From positions 1-64,000 of the forward strand of contig JAZKBK010000002.1 of assembly GCA_040388625.1 (NCBI GenBank): 64,000 nucleotides of DNA. Direction: 5' to 3'. The notes below the pieces were generated by a model. That model worked only from the letters and a program-made list of their open reading frames with translations. It was not told where the DNA came from and searched no databases. Positions 49,356 through 58,779 of the stretch are shown one piece after another (position 1 is the first letter of the stretch; every line of letters starts with the position of its first letter). This DNA is from Gemmatimonadota bacterium (GTDB lineage Bacteria; Gemmatimonadota; Gemmatimonadetes; Gemmatimonadales; Gemmatimonadaceae). A program made the translations under genes and the position numbers.

Positions 49356-50741
49356 ATGACCGTGACCGCCTCCCGTATCATCGCCGTCGCACTGCTGATC
49401 GCACCCGTTGGTGCTACGGCCCAGTCGTCCCTCCCGCGCGCGCCCGGTGCCCGAATCGTCACCGTTACACCAACGGGCAAGACCGGAAGCGAGCCCTCGA
49501 TCGCCATCAATCACTACAGCCCCAACCAGATAGCCGTCACAGCCGGCAGCGGGCTGCTGGCCTATTCCACCGATTCGGCCCGCACCTTCACCACGGTGAA
49601 TCCGGCCGGCGAAGGCGGGACGACTGGCGGCGATCCGTCGATGACCTTCGACGACCGCGGCAACCTCTACTTCTCATATCTCGCATTCCGTAAGCTCGGG
49701 ACTGCGTCCTACTGGGCCCACGGCGCCACCGAAAATGGCGTCTGGGTAGTGCGCTCACCCGACGGCGGAAAGACGTGGAAGAAGCCAGTAGGCGTGAAGA
49801 CGTGGACGGGACACGAGAGCAACATCAAGTTCGAGGACATGCCGCGTATCTGGGCCGACCAGAACGAGAAGAGTCCGCATCGCGGCAATATCTATTACGC
49901 GTGGATCGAGTGGGGTCTCGAGAATTCCATAGTTCTGTACTCGCGCTCGACAGATCAGGGAGCCACCTGGTCCAAACCGGTGCGGATCAGCACGATCGCA
50001 GGTTATCCGCGCGACGACAACGGATCGGTGGTCGGAATCATCGGAACCGTCGCGCCCGACGGAACGGTGTACATCGTCTGGAATCAGGGACTCAACATCA
50101 CGCTCGCCGTGTCGAAGGACGGAGGTGCGACGTTCGCGCCGTCCAGGCCGATCATCGATGTTGGACCGCCCTACTTCGGCGGAACGGGCGGTGTTCCGGG
50201 CGTCGCGAGAACGATGGGCTTTCCGCAGATAAGTCTGGACCGCAAGTCGGGCGAACTGTACGTGACGTGGAGTGATTTCAGAAATGGCGACGTGGATGTG
50301 TTCATCTCACGCTCGTCCGATCACGGCAAGACCTGGACGCCAGCGATGCGCGTGAACGACGATCCGATTCACGACGGAAACGATCAGTTCTTCCAGTGGA
50401 TGGCGGTCGATCCCGTCAACGGTGACGTGTACGTGCAGTTCTACGACCGTCGCGATGATCCCAACAACAGGAACACCCGCCTTACACTCGCGCGCTCGAC
50501 CGACGGTGGAAAGACTTTCAGGAACTACGACTGGTCGGATCGCTCATTCGCCGGTGAGAACGCGAGCCTCGGCGATTACATGTGGATGGTCGCGTACGAC
50601 GGACGTGTGTACGGCGTCTGGGCCGAGGCTGCGCCGGAAGGATATCAGGTAGAGGGGAATCCGAATCGGCCTGCGCCGACGGTGAGACGCACACCGACGA
50701 TCTTCAGGGTGGGGACGGCAGATTTTCACGGAGTGAAATAA
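49356..50741 (+). CDS. Secreted sialidase-like (BNR repeat) protein
   Basis: A 461-residue protein with a signal peptide (RIIAVALLIAPVGATAQ) and a beta-propeller with repeated Asp-box/BNR turns: STDSARTFTTV, SPDGGKTWKKPV, STDQGATWSKPV, SKDGGATFAP, SSDHGKTWTPAM, STDGGKTFRN. Sialidases and related exo-glycosidases, but also non-enzymatic exo-alpha proteins, share this. The Arg triad of true sialidases is not obvious, so enzymatic activity is unproven. TATATT at 49315-49320 and GAGGA about 8 nt before the ATG look like the promoter and ribosome site. Confidence 0.75.
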   Translation: MTVTASRIIAVALLIAPVGATAQSSLPRAPGARIVTVTPTGKTGSEPSIAINHYSPNQIAVTAGSGLLAYSTDSARTFTTVNPAGEGGTTGGDPSMTFDDRGNLYFSYLAFRKLGTASYWAHGATENGVWVVRSPDGGKTWKKPVGVKTWTGHESNIKFEDMPRIWADQNEKSPHRGNIYYAWIEWGLENSIVLYSRSTDQGATWSKPVRISTIAGYPRDDNGSVVGIIGTVAPDGTVYIVWNQGLNITLAVSKDGGATFAPSRPIIDVGPPYFGGTGGVPGVARTMGFPQISLDRKSGELYVTWSDFRNGDVDVFISRSSDHGKTWTPAMRVNDDPIHDGNDQFFQWMAVDPVNGDVYVQFYDRRDDPNNRNTRLTLARSTDGGKTFRNYDWSDRSFAGENASLGDYMWMVAYDGRVYGVWAEAAPEGYQVEGNPNRPAPTVRRTPTIFRVGTADFHGVK

Positions 50742-50775
50742 GCGGAGGCGTCGGATCGTGCATCGCGCCTGACAC

Positions 50776-52209
50776 TCACTGCTCCGGTGTGGGCACGTTG
50801 GGCACCACGTAAGTCTTCCGAAGCGCATTCAGATACTCGCCATGGAGCGCGCGAATCGTATCGAACTCGCGCTTCACGGTCGCGCGGTATTCCGGATGAG
50901 TCGCGAAGTCGAACAGCAGGGCTGACATCGCCTGTGCGTCGACTACGAAACCCTTGTGGCCGACGTCGGTGAGTGCGTCGGCTTCCATCTCGTACGTGTG
51001 ATTTGGCGCGTTCGACGTCCGGGCCTGGAAGCCCACCCCGGGGATGGCGCTCGAAACGCTCCCGGTCTCTTCATAGCCTTGCGGCTTTCCAGGCTCGGGT
51101 ACGACACCAACGGCGCCGTACTTCTTCATGTACGCGAACGCAACCTCGTTGAGTGCGCCAACGCCGATGCCATCGCGATCTGCCCCATAGTGCTCGATCT
51201 TCACCTTCGTTCCCGTGGCGAGAGCCGCGGCGCGCGCGGCGTCGTCGACGATCTTCGACACCTGCGCGAGATAGACTTCGTCCGGATAGCGAACGTAGAA
51301 ATCGGCGACGGCTCTATCCGGTACGACGTTCGGTGCAGTGCCACCTTCGGTAATGACGCCCTGGATCCGCGTCTCCGGACGCATGTTGCTGCGCATGGCG
51401 TCGATGTTGTTGAACAGGTGGATCGCAGCAGTTAGTGCGTTGCGCCCATTCCATGCCGTGAGCTGGTGCGCTGGGGCGCCGCTGAATACGTACTTGACGC
51501 CGTCGATGTTCATGCAGCACGTGCCAAATCCGGCGGCAGGACGGGTCGTGGCGCTGGACGAGTGGCTTCGCACGAGGATGTCCATTCCGTCGAAGACTTT
51601 CGACTCATACATCACGGTCTTCGCGTTCGGTGGCATCATCTCCTCTCCCGGCGTGCCGAACACCGTGACCGTTCCGGGTGTTCCGGTTTTCGAAAGGAAT
51701 TCCGCGACGGCGATCGCTGCAGCGAGACCGATCGGTCCCTGGGTGCTGTGCTGGTCGCCATGGAATGCGCCCTTCGTTCCGCGCAGGGCGTCATACTCGA
51801 CGATGACGCCCAGACTTGGTCCACCATGGGTCTTCGTGTAGCGTGCTACGAACGCGGTCGGCAGTCCCGGCGTTCCCATCTGCACCGTAAAGTCGTGTCG
51901 CTTGAGGTAGTCGGTGAGCAACTGCACGGAGCGCTTCTCCTCGAAGCCGATCTCCGGATGTCGCGTGATGTCGTCGCCGAGCGCGAGCAGATCGGTATCC
52001 ATCAACTGCTTCGCTCGAGCCACGACCTGATCCCGGGCCGCGTTCGGACCGGTCAGCCGCGCAACCAGTGCAGGGAGTTTGAGCGAGCTCTCGAGCGAGT
52101 CCAGTTGCCGGACGACGTCGCGCGCCGATTCCCGCTCGGTCGGCGTTTCCTGAGCGCTGAGGGCAAATGGGACGAGCAGTGCGAGCGAGGCAAACGGGAG
52201 GATGCGCAT
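50776..52209 (-). CDS. Secreted M20-family amidohydrolase/peptidase
   Basis: A 477-residue M20D-like enzyme with signal peptide (MRILPFASLALLVPFALSA). RHPEIGFEEKRSVQLLTDYL and LGVIVEYDALRGTKGAFHGDQHSTQG (metal-binding region of M20 amidohydrolases), GTPGEEMMP with the catalytic/metal Glu pair, and a dimerisation domain (FSGAPAHQLTAWNGRNAL, ETRIQGVITEGGTAPNVVPD) are present. It resembles AbgB-type aminobenzoyl-glutamate or N-acyl-amino-acid hydrolases but is exported. The usual H-x-C-GH of the family is replaced by GDQH, so its metal site is somewhat different. It is divergent from the next gene. Confidence 0.83.
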   Translation of the reverse strand: MRILPFASLALLVPFALSAQETPTERESARDVVRQLDSLESSLKLPALVARLTGPNAARDQVVARAKQLMDTDLLALGDDITRHPEIGFEEKRSVQLLTDYLKRHDFTVQMGTPGLPTAFVARYTKTHGGPSLGVIVEYDALRGTKGAFHGDQHSTQGPIGLAAAIAVAEFLSKTGTPGTVTVFGTPGEEMMPPNAKTVMYESKVFDGMDILVRSHSSSATTRPAAGFGTCCMNIDGVKYVFSGAPAHQLTAWNGRNALTAAIHLFNNIDAMRSNMRPETRIQGVITEGGTAPNVVPDRAVADFYVRYPDEVYLAQVSKIVDDAARAAALATGTKVKIEHYGADRDGIGVGALNEVAFAYMKKYGAVGVVPEPGKPQGYEETGSVSSAIPGVGFQARTSNAPNHTYEMEADALTDVGHKGFVVDAQAMSALLFDFATHPEYRATVKREFDTIRALHGEYLNALRKTYVVPNVPTPEQ

Positions 52210-52400
52210 TGGCAGGCAGAGGAAATGGGGAAACGTGCCCGAATGTGGCAGAGACGTGCATCGACGTCAATAGCGGTAAAGGCCGTCATCGCTTCGCCGC
52301 GTGCGAGGCAAGTTCCGTCCCGAACAAAACCAATTCGTGGTCCGCAGCATCCAATATGTTGACGTCGCTCCGCTGACGCTCCTCCATTACTGACGATACA

Positions 52401-53558
52401 GTGAAATCACCGCTGTCCATATTTCTGCGCTGCACCAGGGCGCTAGACACCAGATCCATCTCCAAAGCTGTCGCACGGCCGGCGATACTCGTCTCGCTGG
52501 TCGCTTTTGTTGCCTGTGCGCGTACCAGCGTAAACGCCGCTCCAGCAACCGAGCGCACGCCTCATGGTGTGGATGTGACGCTCGTCACCGACGAGGTCGA
52601 CGCTGCGCTCGGCATCATCCGGAGCGCTGCGTCCGGTGAAATGCCGACTGCTCGACAATGGTCTGCGCTCTTTGAATCGCAGGGTTACGACCACCTCAAG
52701 GAGCGCGAAGCGTCGATGGGCAGGGCGTTCACGGATTCGTCGTTTGCACAGTTCCTTACCGCGGATTCCGTGGCCGCTCGGCTACCCGCAATAGCGCATG
52801 TGGTACCTGAGCTCGAGCGCATCGATGTGACTTCGGCTGCACGCATGGCGCTTGCGTATCTGCCAGTGGGGACGCCGATTCGCGCGCGGCTCTATCTCGA
52901 GATCAAACCTCACACCAACAGCTTCGTGTTCACCGGAAGGGACTCGGTGCCGTCGATCTTCATCTATGTGAAGACCGATGAAACCGCGGTCCAGCTCAAC
53001 AACACACTCGCTCACGAGCTGCACCACATCGGCACGAATGCAGCGTGTCGCAACGCACCGAGTGCCGATTCGACGCACATGACACCCGCGGAGCGGATGC
53101 TGCTCGAGTACCTGACGGCGTTCGGCGAAGGCCGCGCAATGCTCGCCGCTGCGGGTAGTCCTGACGTACATCCTCATGCAACCGACGCGGATTCAATTCG
53201 CGCGCGCTGGGATCGCGATGTCGCGCATGCACCAGCAGACATTGCCGACTTATCGGGATTCATCACGGATGTGATCGCCGGCCGGATTGCGACCGCGGAC
53301 TCCGTTCAACGTCGCGGCAACTCCTATTTCGGAGTGCAGGGCGCGTGGTACACCGTCGGCTGGCTCATGGCATCGACCGTCGAGCGTGAGGCAGGGCGTG
53401 CCGCACTGATCGGCACACTCTGCAATCCGGTCGGTTTTCTGTCACAGTACAACCACGCCGCGAAGCAGTCGAACTCGAGCAAGGGTGCAAGGCTTCCGCT
53501 CTGGCCCGCGCCGTTGATCGATACGCTCTCGCGGATGGCACGCGCGCCGCGGAAGTAG
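52401..53558 (+). CDS. Putative zinc protease lipoprotein (HELHH)
   Basis: A 385-residue protein with an N-terminal hydrophobic segment ending in VAFVAC (probable lipobox). The central VQLNNTLAHELHHIGTN carries H205-E206-L-H-H209, the HExxH zinc-binding motif, in the manner of DUF5700/DUF2268 putative predicted metalloproteases. A downstream EYLTAFGEGRAML gives a candidate third ligand (Glu). The remainder is helical. It probably acts in the periplasm on unknown proteins or peptides. It is monocistronic and divergent from the M20 gene. Confidence 0.7.
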   Translation: MKSPLSIFLRCTRALDTRSISKAVARPAILVSLVAFVACARTSVNAAPATERTPHGVDVTLVTDEVDAALGIIRSAASGEMPTARQWSALFESQGYDHLKEREASMGRAFTDSSFAQFLTADSVAARLPAIAHVVPELERIDVTSAARMALAYLPVGTPIRARLYLEIKPHTNSFVFTGRDSVPSIFIYVKTDETAVQLNNTLAHELHHIGTNAACRNAPSADSTHMTPAERMLLEYLTAFGEGRAMLAAAGSPDVHPHATDADSIRARWDRDVAHAPADIADLSGFITDVIAGRIATADSVQRRGNSYFGVQGAWYTVGWLMASTVEREAGRAALIGTLCNPVGFLSQYNHAAKQSNSSKGARLPLWPAPLIDTLSRMARAPRK

Positions 53559-53656
53559 GAGCGACATGCATAGACAATGCATTCATGTAGGTTTCTAGCC
53601 AATGGCGCGGAGTGATTCACGGCGTGGAACCTCCGCCACAACTACTGGAGGATCAC

Positions 53657-54148
53657 ATGACAATGAAGGACGCAGCCGACCCATGGCGCGCTATCGTTGC
53701 TTCGTCGGTCGACTGGCGCGAAGCGCACGCGACATTCGATGACGCGGTCGCGGGTCTGAGCGCCGAGCTCCGCGGCCGCCGGCCTCATCACTACCCGCAC
53801 TCCGCGTGGGAGCTGGTTGAACATATTCGACTGGCGCAGGCCGATCTGATCGCGTTCATGCGGGACGCATCGTACACCGCACCAAAGTGGCCCGACGATT
53901 ACTGGCCATCCGATCCCGCACCACCAACTGCCGCGGCGTGGGACGAAAGCATCGCGGCTGTGCAACACGATCGGGAGGAGCTCAAGACCCTCGCCGCGCG
54001 TCCCACACTCGATCTCGCCGCGAAGATTCCGTGGGGTGATGGACAGACATACCTGCGCACCATCCTCGTCGCGACCGACCACACTGCTTATCACGTCGGT
54101 CAACTGATCGCGGTGCGCCTGATGCTCGGCGCGTGGCCCGCTGCGTGA
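53657..54148 (+). CDS. DinB-like four-helix protein
   Basis: A 163-residue DinB/YfiT-type protein. The metal-binding histidines are visible in HSAWELVEHIRLAQADLI and ATDHTAYHVGQLIAVRLML. These four-helix bundles bind Ni/Zn, and some use bacillithiol or mycothiol as cosubstrate; the function here is unknown. The start is fixed by GGAGGAT at 53647-53653. Alone between a protease gene and a reductase gene. Confidence 0.85.
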   Translation: MTMKDAADPWRAIVASSVDWREAHATFDDAVAGLSAELRGRRPHHYPHSAWELVEHIRLAQADLIAFMRDASYTAPKWPDDYWPSDPAPPTAAAWDESIAAVQHDREELKTLAARPTLDLAAKIPWGDGQTYLRTILVATDHTAYHVGQLIAVRLMLGAWPAA

Positions 54149-54233
54149 TCGAGTCACCCTTGATCACAGCGTCGTGGTCGAGTCTTTTCGGACACGTGAA
54201 TAAGCAGTGCGTTTGGGATTTGGTGGGCAGGCG

Positions 54234-54833
54234 TCAGTTGAACTTGACCAGGTCCTTGAAGATCAGTTGACCCCAGCTGTTTCCGCGCGCCTGCACGAGC
54301 AGCCCACCTTCCGAAAGCCCACCAAGTTGGATCGGCGCGAAACCGAGATTTTCTGCAAGCGCGGCAATCTCCGCCGCTGCGCCGTCATCGTCGCTCGAGA
54401 GGAACACGACTCTCCTGCCACCATGGACTGCCGGATCCTGCTCGAGGATGCCAGCGGGCAGATGGTTGAAGCCCTTGACCAGTCTTGCCCCAGTGAAGGC
54501 CTGCGCGACGACCCTGCCGGAAGGCTGTCCTCCCAACTCCTCAGCGGGGACGCCGTAGGCATTGGTCACATCGACGATGATCTTTCCCTTCCAGCTCGGC
54601 AGCGCCTTCGCGACATCCCTGTGCGATCCGTAGCCGACAGCCAGAAAGATGATGTCTGCCTTGATGGCTTCTGCCAGTGTCCTGGGAACGATCGTGGGTC
54701 CGATCGCCGCCGCAGCGGATGCAAAGCTTTCCGGGTCGTGCGTGGTTGCAACGGATACTTCGATTCCCTTTCGGGCGAATGCTCTGGCCAGAGCCTGGCC
54801 GACTTCGCCGAAGCCAATAATTGCGTAGCTCAT
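54234..54833 (-). CDS. NADPH/F420-type nucleotide-binding reductase
   Basis: A 199-residue Rossmann protein: MSYAIIGFGEVGQALARAF, DIIFLAVGYGSHRDVAKALPSWKGKIIVDVTNAYG and AFTGARLVKGFNHLPAGIL. This matches the NADPH-dependent F420 reductase/NAD-binding family PF03807 (often called 'NADP oxidoreductase, coenzyme F420-dependent'). Without F420 biosynthesis genes in view it may use another acceptor. AAGGGAAAA before ATG 54833 is a good ribosome site. It is next to a defective short-chain dehydrogenase gene on the same strand, 71 bp apart. Confidence 0.8.
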   Translation of the reverse strand: MSYAIIGFGEVGQALARAFARKGIEVSVATTHDPESFASAAAAIGPTIVPRTLAEAIKADIIFLAVGYGSHRDVAKALPSWKGKIIVDVTNAYGVPAEELGGQPSGRVVAQAFTGARLVKGFNHLPAGILEQDPAVHGGRRVVFLSSDDDGAAAEIAALAENLGFAPIQLGGLSEGGLLVQARGNSWGQLIFKDLVKFN

Positions 54834-54904
54834 AAATTTTCCCTTTGGTTGACCACACCCTACGGCCTCCATCTCGAATGGAGCGACCGCCCGGGCGTGG
54901 CGTG

Positions 54905-55381
54905 TCAGATTTGCGCCAGGCCGCCGTCGACGGCGAGCTCGCTGGCGGTCATGAAGCTGCTGTCCGACGAGGCGAGAAAGGCAGCCGCCGCTCCGATCTC
55001 CACCGGATCGGCCATGCGCTGGAGCGGATTCATCGAGGCAAATACCTTCATGCCCTCCTCGCCCACCGCGGCCTTCGCGAGTTCGGTCGCCGTCGGCCCG
55101 GGCGACAGCACGTTTACCCGGATGCCGGTACCCTTCAGGCCCTCCGCCCAGCTCCGCGCGAGGTTGCGCACCGCCGCCTTGCTCGCGCTGTAGACGCTGA
55201 ATGCCGGGGCACCGGTGGTGCCCGCGCTCGACCCGGTCAGGATGATCGAACCACCATGGCCCATCAGCGGCAGTGCCTTCTGGACCGTGAAGATCGTACC
55301 CTTCACATTGGTGTCGAAGGTTTCGTCGATCCCGGTAGCGCCACCTGTGATCGCGGCGGTCTTTCCATTCAGTCTGGTCAT
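54905..55381 (-). CDS. Short-chain dehydrogenase with a large internal deletion
   Basis: A 158-residue remnant of an SDR. MTRLNGKTAAITGGATGI (dinucleotide-binding start) runs directly into DETFDTNVKGTIFTVQKALPLM, which in full-length members comes about 75 residues later. Lost are beta strands 2-4, the NNAG motif and the cofactor-specificity site. The catalytic Ser (TGSSAG), YSASK (Tyr, Lys) and C-terminal DGGLA are intact and the frame is preserved. The junction is near 55326-55330. The product is probably inactive. Start 55381 is preferred over 55390 because AAGGGA lies 11 nt upstream of it. It is divergent from an HxlR regulator. Confidence 0.8.
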   Translation of the reverse strand: MTRLNGKTAAITGGATGIDETFDTNVKGTIFTVQKALPLMGHGGSIILTGSSAGTTGAPAFSVYSASKAAVRNLARSWAEGLKGTGIRVNVLSPGPTATELAKAAVGEEGMKVFASMNPLQRMADPVEIGAAAAFLASSDSSFMTASELAVDGGLAQI

Positions 55382-55428
55382 GTCGTACATATTCCCTTGG
55401 AGATCTACGAAAGCGAGCAACTACTTAC

Positions 55429-55457
55429 TTGACGGCAGTATGGAGCGTTACTAACCT
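55429..55457 (+). promoter_or_regulatory. Promoter of the HxlR gene
   Basis: TTGACG (55429-55434), exactly 17 bp, TAACCT (55452-55457), 36 nt before ATG 55494. On the other strand TTGATC-17-CATACT could serve the SDR gene, so the two promoters overlap face to face. Confidence 0.5.
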
Positions 55458-55493
55458 TAGATCAAGTATGCACCTTTTGGTAAGTATCAAGGA

Positions 55494-55862
55494 ATGACGA
55501 CGCCTTCTCAGACCTGCGGTACGGGCTTTTCCTGCGGGCTCGACGCCACCCTCCACATCATCTCGGGCAAGTGGAAACCACTGGTCCTGTTTTTCCTGCG
55601 CGACGGCCCGAAGCGCTACGGCGAGCTCAAGCGCTTGACCCAAGGCGTCAGCGACAAGGTGCTGATCCAGCAATTGAAGGATCTGGAGGCCGATCACGTG
55701 CTGGTGCGGACCGACTACAGGGAGGTGCCGCCGCGCGTGGACTACGCGCTGACCCCGCTCGGTCGCAGCCTGGCCGACGCGCTCGTTCCGCTGTGCACGT
55801 GGGGAAACGAGAACATGGCGGTAACGGCAAGGATCGTGGCCGCGCGCGACACGTTGCCTTAG
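55494..55862 (+). CDS. HxlR-family transcriptional regulator
   Basis: A 122-residue MarR-like winged-helix regulator of the HxlR family: CGTGFSCGLDATLHIISGKWKPLVLFFLRDGPKRYGELKRLTQGVSDKVLIQQLKDLEADHVLVRTDY, with YALTPLGRSLADAL. The three N-terminal cysteines (residues 8, 14; plus C102 later) are typical redox or aldehyde sensors of this family. Divergent from the SDR gene and only 112 bp away, it should control that gene and itself. The defective SDR would make this an orphan control circuit. Confidence 0.88.
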   Translation: MTTPSQTCGTGFSCGLDATLHIISGKWKPLVLFFLRDGPKRYGELKRLTQGVSDKVLIQQLKDLEADHVLVRTDYREVPPRVDYALTPLGRSLADALVPLCTWGNENMAVTARIVAARDTLP

Positions 55863-55938
55863 CGGGATGCTGAAGAATCGCTGAGTCGCACGACCCGCCG
55901 CGTTCGTGGAAGGGCGGCGGATCGAATCCTACCGATTG

Positions 55939-58779
55939 CTACTGCATTTTCTTCTGCGCGGATGGAAGAGGCGGTACGATCACGACCGGCGCGATATTGA
56001 GCGCACGCAGACCTGGCTCGATGATCTTGCGATCGCCGACAACGACGATGGCCATGTGACTCGCATCGAGGTGCGCCTTCCCTGCTCTCGCCGCGTCTGC
56101 ACTTGTTACCCGCTCGAGATTCGGGACCAGGCTCTGGTAATACTGAAGATTCAGATCGTCGCTCAGAAGCGTATTCACCGCGCCTTCGCGCGCAAGCGTA
56201 GTCTCGAACTGCAGCGGCAGCCGTTTCACAGACGCTGACTTGGCGAACTCGAGCTCGGTCGGGGTTATCGGCCTCGCACCACCGACATCGCCGATGTCTC
56301 GCATGAACGCCAGAACAGCGCTATCGGTCTTTTGAGCTTCAACAGCGGCGCCGGCGCGGAACACACCGGATTCGGGCGGACGCCGAAATTCGAATTCCGA
56401 TGTGGCGCCATAGGTGAAGTGACGCCGCTCGCGCAGGTCCAGGTTCAGACGACTATTGAAAGCGCCACCCAGTGCGGTGTTCATGAGCTCCGTGGCGTAG
56501 TGATCCGGCGCATCTCTGCGCGGACCTGGGGCGCCAACGAGTATGACACTCTGCGCCGAACCGGGTCGGTCATAGATGTAGATCGCGGTAGCGCTGGCAC
56601 CGTGCGGAGGTGGTGGCGTGACACGAGCGCGAGTACCGGCTTTCCAATCGCCAAAATAGTGCTGCAGCTTGGCCACCGCCGCGTCGGGGGTAATGTCGCC
56701 CGCGACAACGAACTGAATATTGGGCGGGCGGTAGTATGTCTGGTAAAAGTGTTCCACATCGTCACGCGTCATCGAGCTGATCTCGGCCGCTGTCGTGCTG
56801 CGCGCGTACGCGTGGCCCGCGCCATACAGGACATTCAGGAGAACCCGATCGGAAAGATATTGCGCGTCGTCGTTCTGACGTGCAAGCTGAGCGATCTCGT
56901 TTGCTTCGATGCGCTTGAGAGCTGCTTCGGGAAACGCAGGGTTGCGCAGCTCGTCTCCCATCAACGCAAGCGCGCTGTCCGCGTTCTGGGTTGTCACAAG
57001 AAAACTGGTGGCCGATACGTAGTTGCCGAGTACCGATCTCGCGTCCGCGATCTGCGCGGCACTGCGCGACTTTGTCGCCTCGCCCAGTAGCTGCATCACC
57101 ACACCGGAAAGCCCCGTCTTTCCCGCGGGATCTGCCGTCCCCGGTATGTCGAGCACGGCATCGGCCTGAACGACTGGCGTCCGATGATCTTCGAGAACGG
57201 CCACACGAATTCCATTGGACAGCGTTCGCATCTGAATTGCCGGGAACGCCAGCGATGCGTCGCCGTTTGGCGCCGGCGCTACGGTGCGATCGAACGTCTC
57301 CGGCGTTTCACGTATGCTGTCGGCGGGTGTATTGCTCGCGGCCGTCGCAGTTGCTGCCGGCGATGCAGTGGCCGTCGCGCCGCCGGCTGGAGTGGCGATG
57401 ACGTACGCTTTCGTCGTGTCGGCCGCCAGCCCGAGCTGGCCTGCCGGCACCATGCTGAGTACCACGCGCCCGCGGGTGAGGTACTTACGCAATACGCGTG
57501 TAACGTCAGAGGGTTTCACGTCGAGCGATTGTTCTGTCTCCTTGACATACGCGAGCGGGTCGCCGTCAAAGACCTGGCCCTGCAGGAGCGTCTCGGCCTT
57601 CCGCATTGCACTTTCGAGCTGCAGCACGAGCGACAGTGTCTCCTGACTCTTGTAGCGTGCGATCTCCGGCGCGGTCGGCGGTGCATCGCTCGCGAGTGAC
57701 GTGAGTGTGGAATCGATGAGATGTTCGATCACCGTGAGAGACGCACCAGGACGGGGCTGCACGGTGATGGTGAATTCGCCCGCTCCGTCAAAGCCGCTCT
57801 GCCACGCCATTACCTGCGTCGCAAGCTGTCGGTCGTACACCAGCAACTTGGTGAGACGACTGGTACGATCGTGCCTCAACACCTCGGCCAGCGCTGACAG
57901 TGCTGCATTGTCCGGGCTGTGGTTGGAGACAGTCGGCCACGCGATCATAAGGCGCGGCAGCGTGGCTTTGGTGTCTTCCAGCACGATCCGCTTTTCGCTC
58001 GGCAGCGTTACCGGTGCGACGATGGGTTGAACGACCTTGTGCCCAGCCGGTATCGGTCCGAAGTATTTCGATACGAGCGACAGTGCCCTCGCGGGATCGA
58101 AATTCCCTACGATCGCAAGCGTTGCGTTGGCTGGCGAATAATTGGCGCGAAAAAACTGCTTGACGTCACCGAGCGTCGCTGCATCCAGGTCGCGCATGGA
58201 TCCGATCGTCGGCCATGAATACGGATTGGATGCTGGAAAGAGCGCCGCGCTCATCACTTCCGAGGCGGAGCCGTACACCTGATTATCCACCCGCTGCCGG
58301 CGTTCGTTCTTCACCACACCGCGTTGCGCGTCGAGCTTCGACTGATCCAGCGAATCCAGCAGGAAGCCCATCCTGTCCGACTCGAGCCACAGAGCAGTCT
58401 CCAGTCGATTGGACGGAAGTGTCTCGAAGTAGTTCGTGCGATCGCTGGCTGTGCTGCCGTTCATGTCGCCGCCGGCTTCCTCGACGATCCGGGCGTGCTG
58501 GCCGTTGGGGATATGCTTGGTCCCCTGGAACATCACATGCTCGAATAGATGTGCGAAGCCGGTGCGGCCTGGTGTTTCGTTGCGAGATCCGACGTGATAC
58601 CACACGTCGACTGTTACGACGCGTACAGCGGTATCACGCGATAGCAGAACCGTCAAGCCGTTCGGCAGCGTGTGCCGCTCGACTGGAAGGTGCGGAATGT
58701 TGAACGCCTGCTGCGCCTGCGCAGCGCCGGCGATCAGAGTGACGCACAGCGCCGTCAGAAATCTCGTTGGTCGCATCAC
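55939..58779 (-). CDS. Periplasmic two-unit M16 zinc protease
   Basis: A 946-residue M16 metalloprotease with a signal peptide (MRPTRFLTALCVTLIAGAAQA). The first unit carries the inverted zinc motif HLFEH (H77, E80, H81) in GRTGFAHLFEHVMFQGTKH, with the downstream zinc Glu near residue 157. The second unit (from about 520, MRTLSNGIRVAVLEDHRTPVV) has the fold without HxxEH, as in PqqL and FusC-like enzymes. A Thr/Ala/Pro linker joins the units. Its ATG overlaps the TonB-receptor stop (ATGA), so uptake and cleavage are translationally coupled. FusC and PqqL process imported ferredoxin or plant proteins; the substrate here is unknown. Confidence 0.9.
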   Translation of the reverse strand: MMRPTRFLTALCVTLIAGAAQAQQAFNIPHLPVERHTLPNGLTVLLSRDTAVRVVTVDVWYHVGSRNETPGRTGFAHLFEHVMFQGTKHIPNGQHARIVEEAGGDMNGSTASDRTNYFETLPSNRLETALWLESDRMGFLLDSLDQSKLDAQRGVVKNERRQRVDNQVYGSASEVMSAALFPASNPYSWPTIGSMRDLDAATLGDVKQFFRANYSPANATLAIVGNFDPARALSLVSKYFGPIPAGHKVVQPIVAPVTLPSEKRIVLEDTKATLPRLMIAWPTVSNHSPDNAALSALAEVLRHDRTSRLTKLLVYDRQLATQVMAWQSGFDGAGEFTITVQPRPGASLTVIEHLIDSTLTSLASDAPPTAPEIARYKSQETLSLVLQLESAMRKAETLLQGQVFDGDPLAYVKETEQSLDVKPSDVTRVLRKYLTRGRVVLSMVPAGQLGLAADTTKAYVIATPAGGATATASPAATATAASNTPADSIRETPETFDRTVAPAPNGDASLAFPAIQMRTLSNGIRVAVLEDHRTPVVQADAVLDIPGTADPAGKTGLSGVVMQLLGEATKSRSAAQIADARSVLGNYVSATSFLVTTQNADSALALMGDELRNPAFPEAALKRIEANEIAQLARQNDDAQYLSDRVLLNVLYGAGHAYARSTTAAEISSMTRDDVEHFYQTYYRPPNIQFVVAGDITPDAAVAKLQHYFGDWKAGTRARVTPPPPHGASATAIYIYDRPGSAQSVILVGAPGPRRDAPDHYATELMNTALGGAFNSRLNLDLRERRHFTYGATSEFEFRRPPESGVFRAGAAVEAQKTDSAVLAFMRDIGDVGGARPITPTELEFAKSASVKRLPLQFETTLAREGAVNTLLSDDLNLQYYQSLVPNLERVTSADAARAGKAHLDASHMAIVVVGDRKIIEPGLRALNIAPVVIVPPLPSAQKKMQ

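Noticed and set aside
55895-55920. CCGCCGC/GCGGCGG hairpin between HxlR and M16 genes as a terminator
   Set aside because: The 7-bp stem has a 12-base loop and no T-tract; it is too weak to call.
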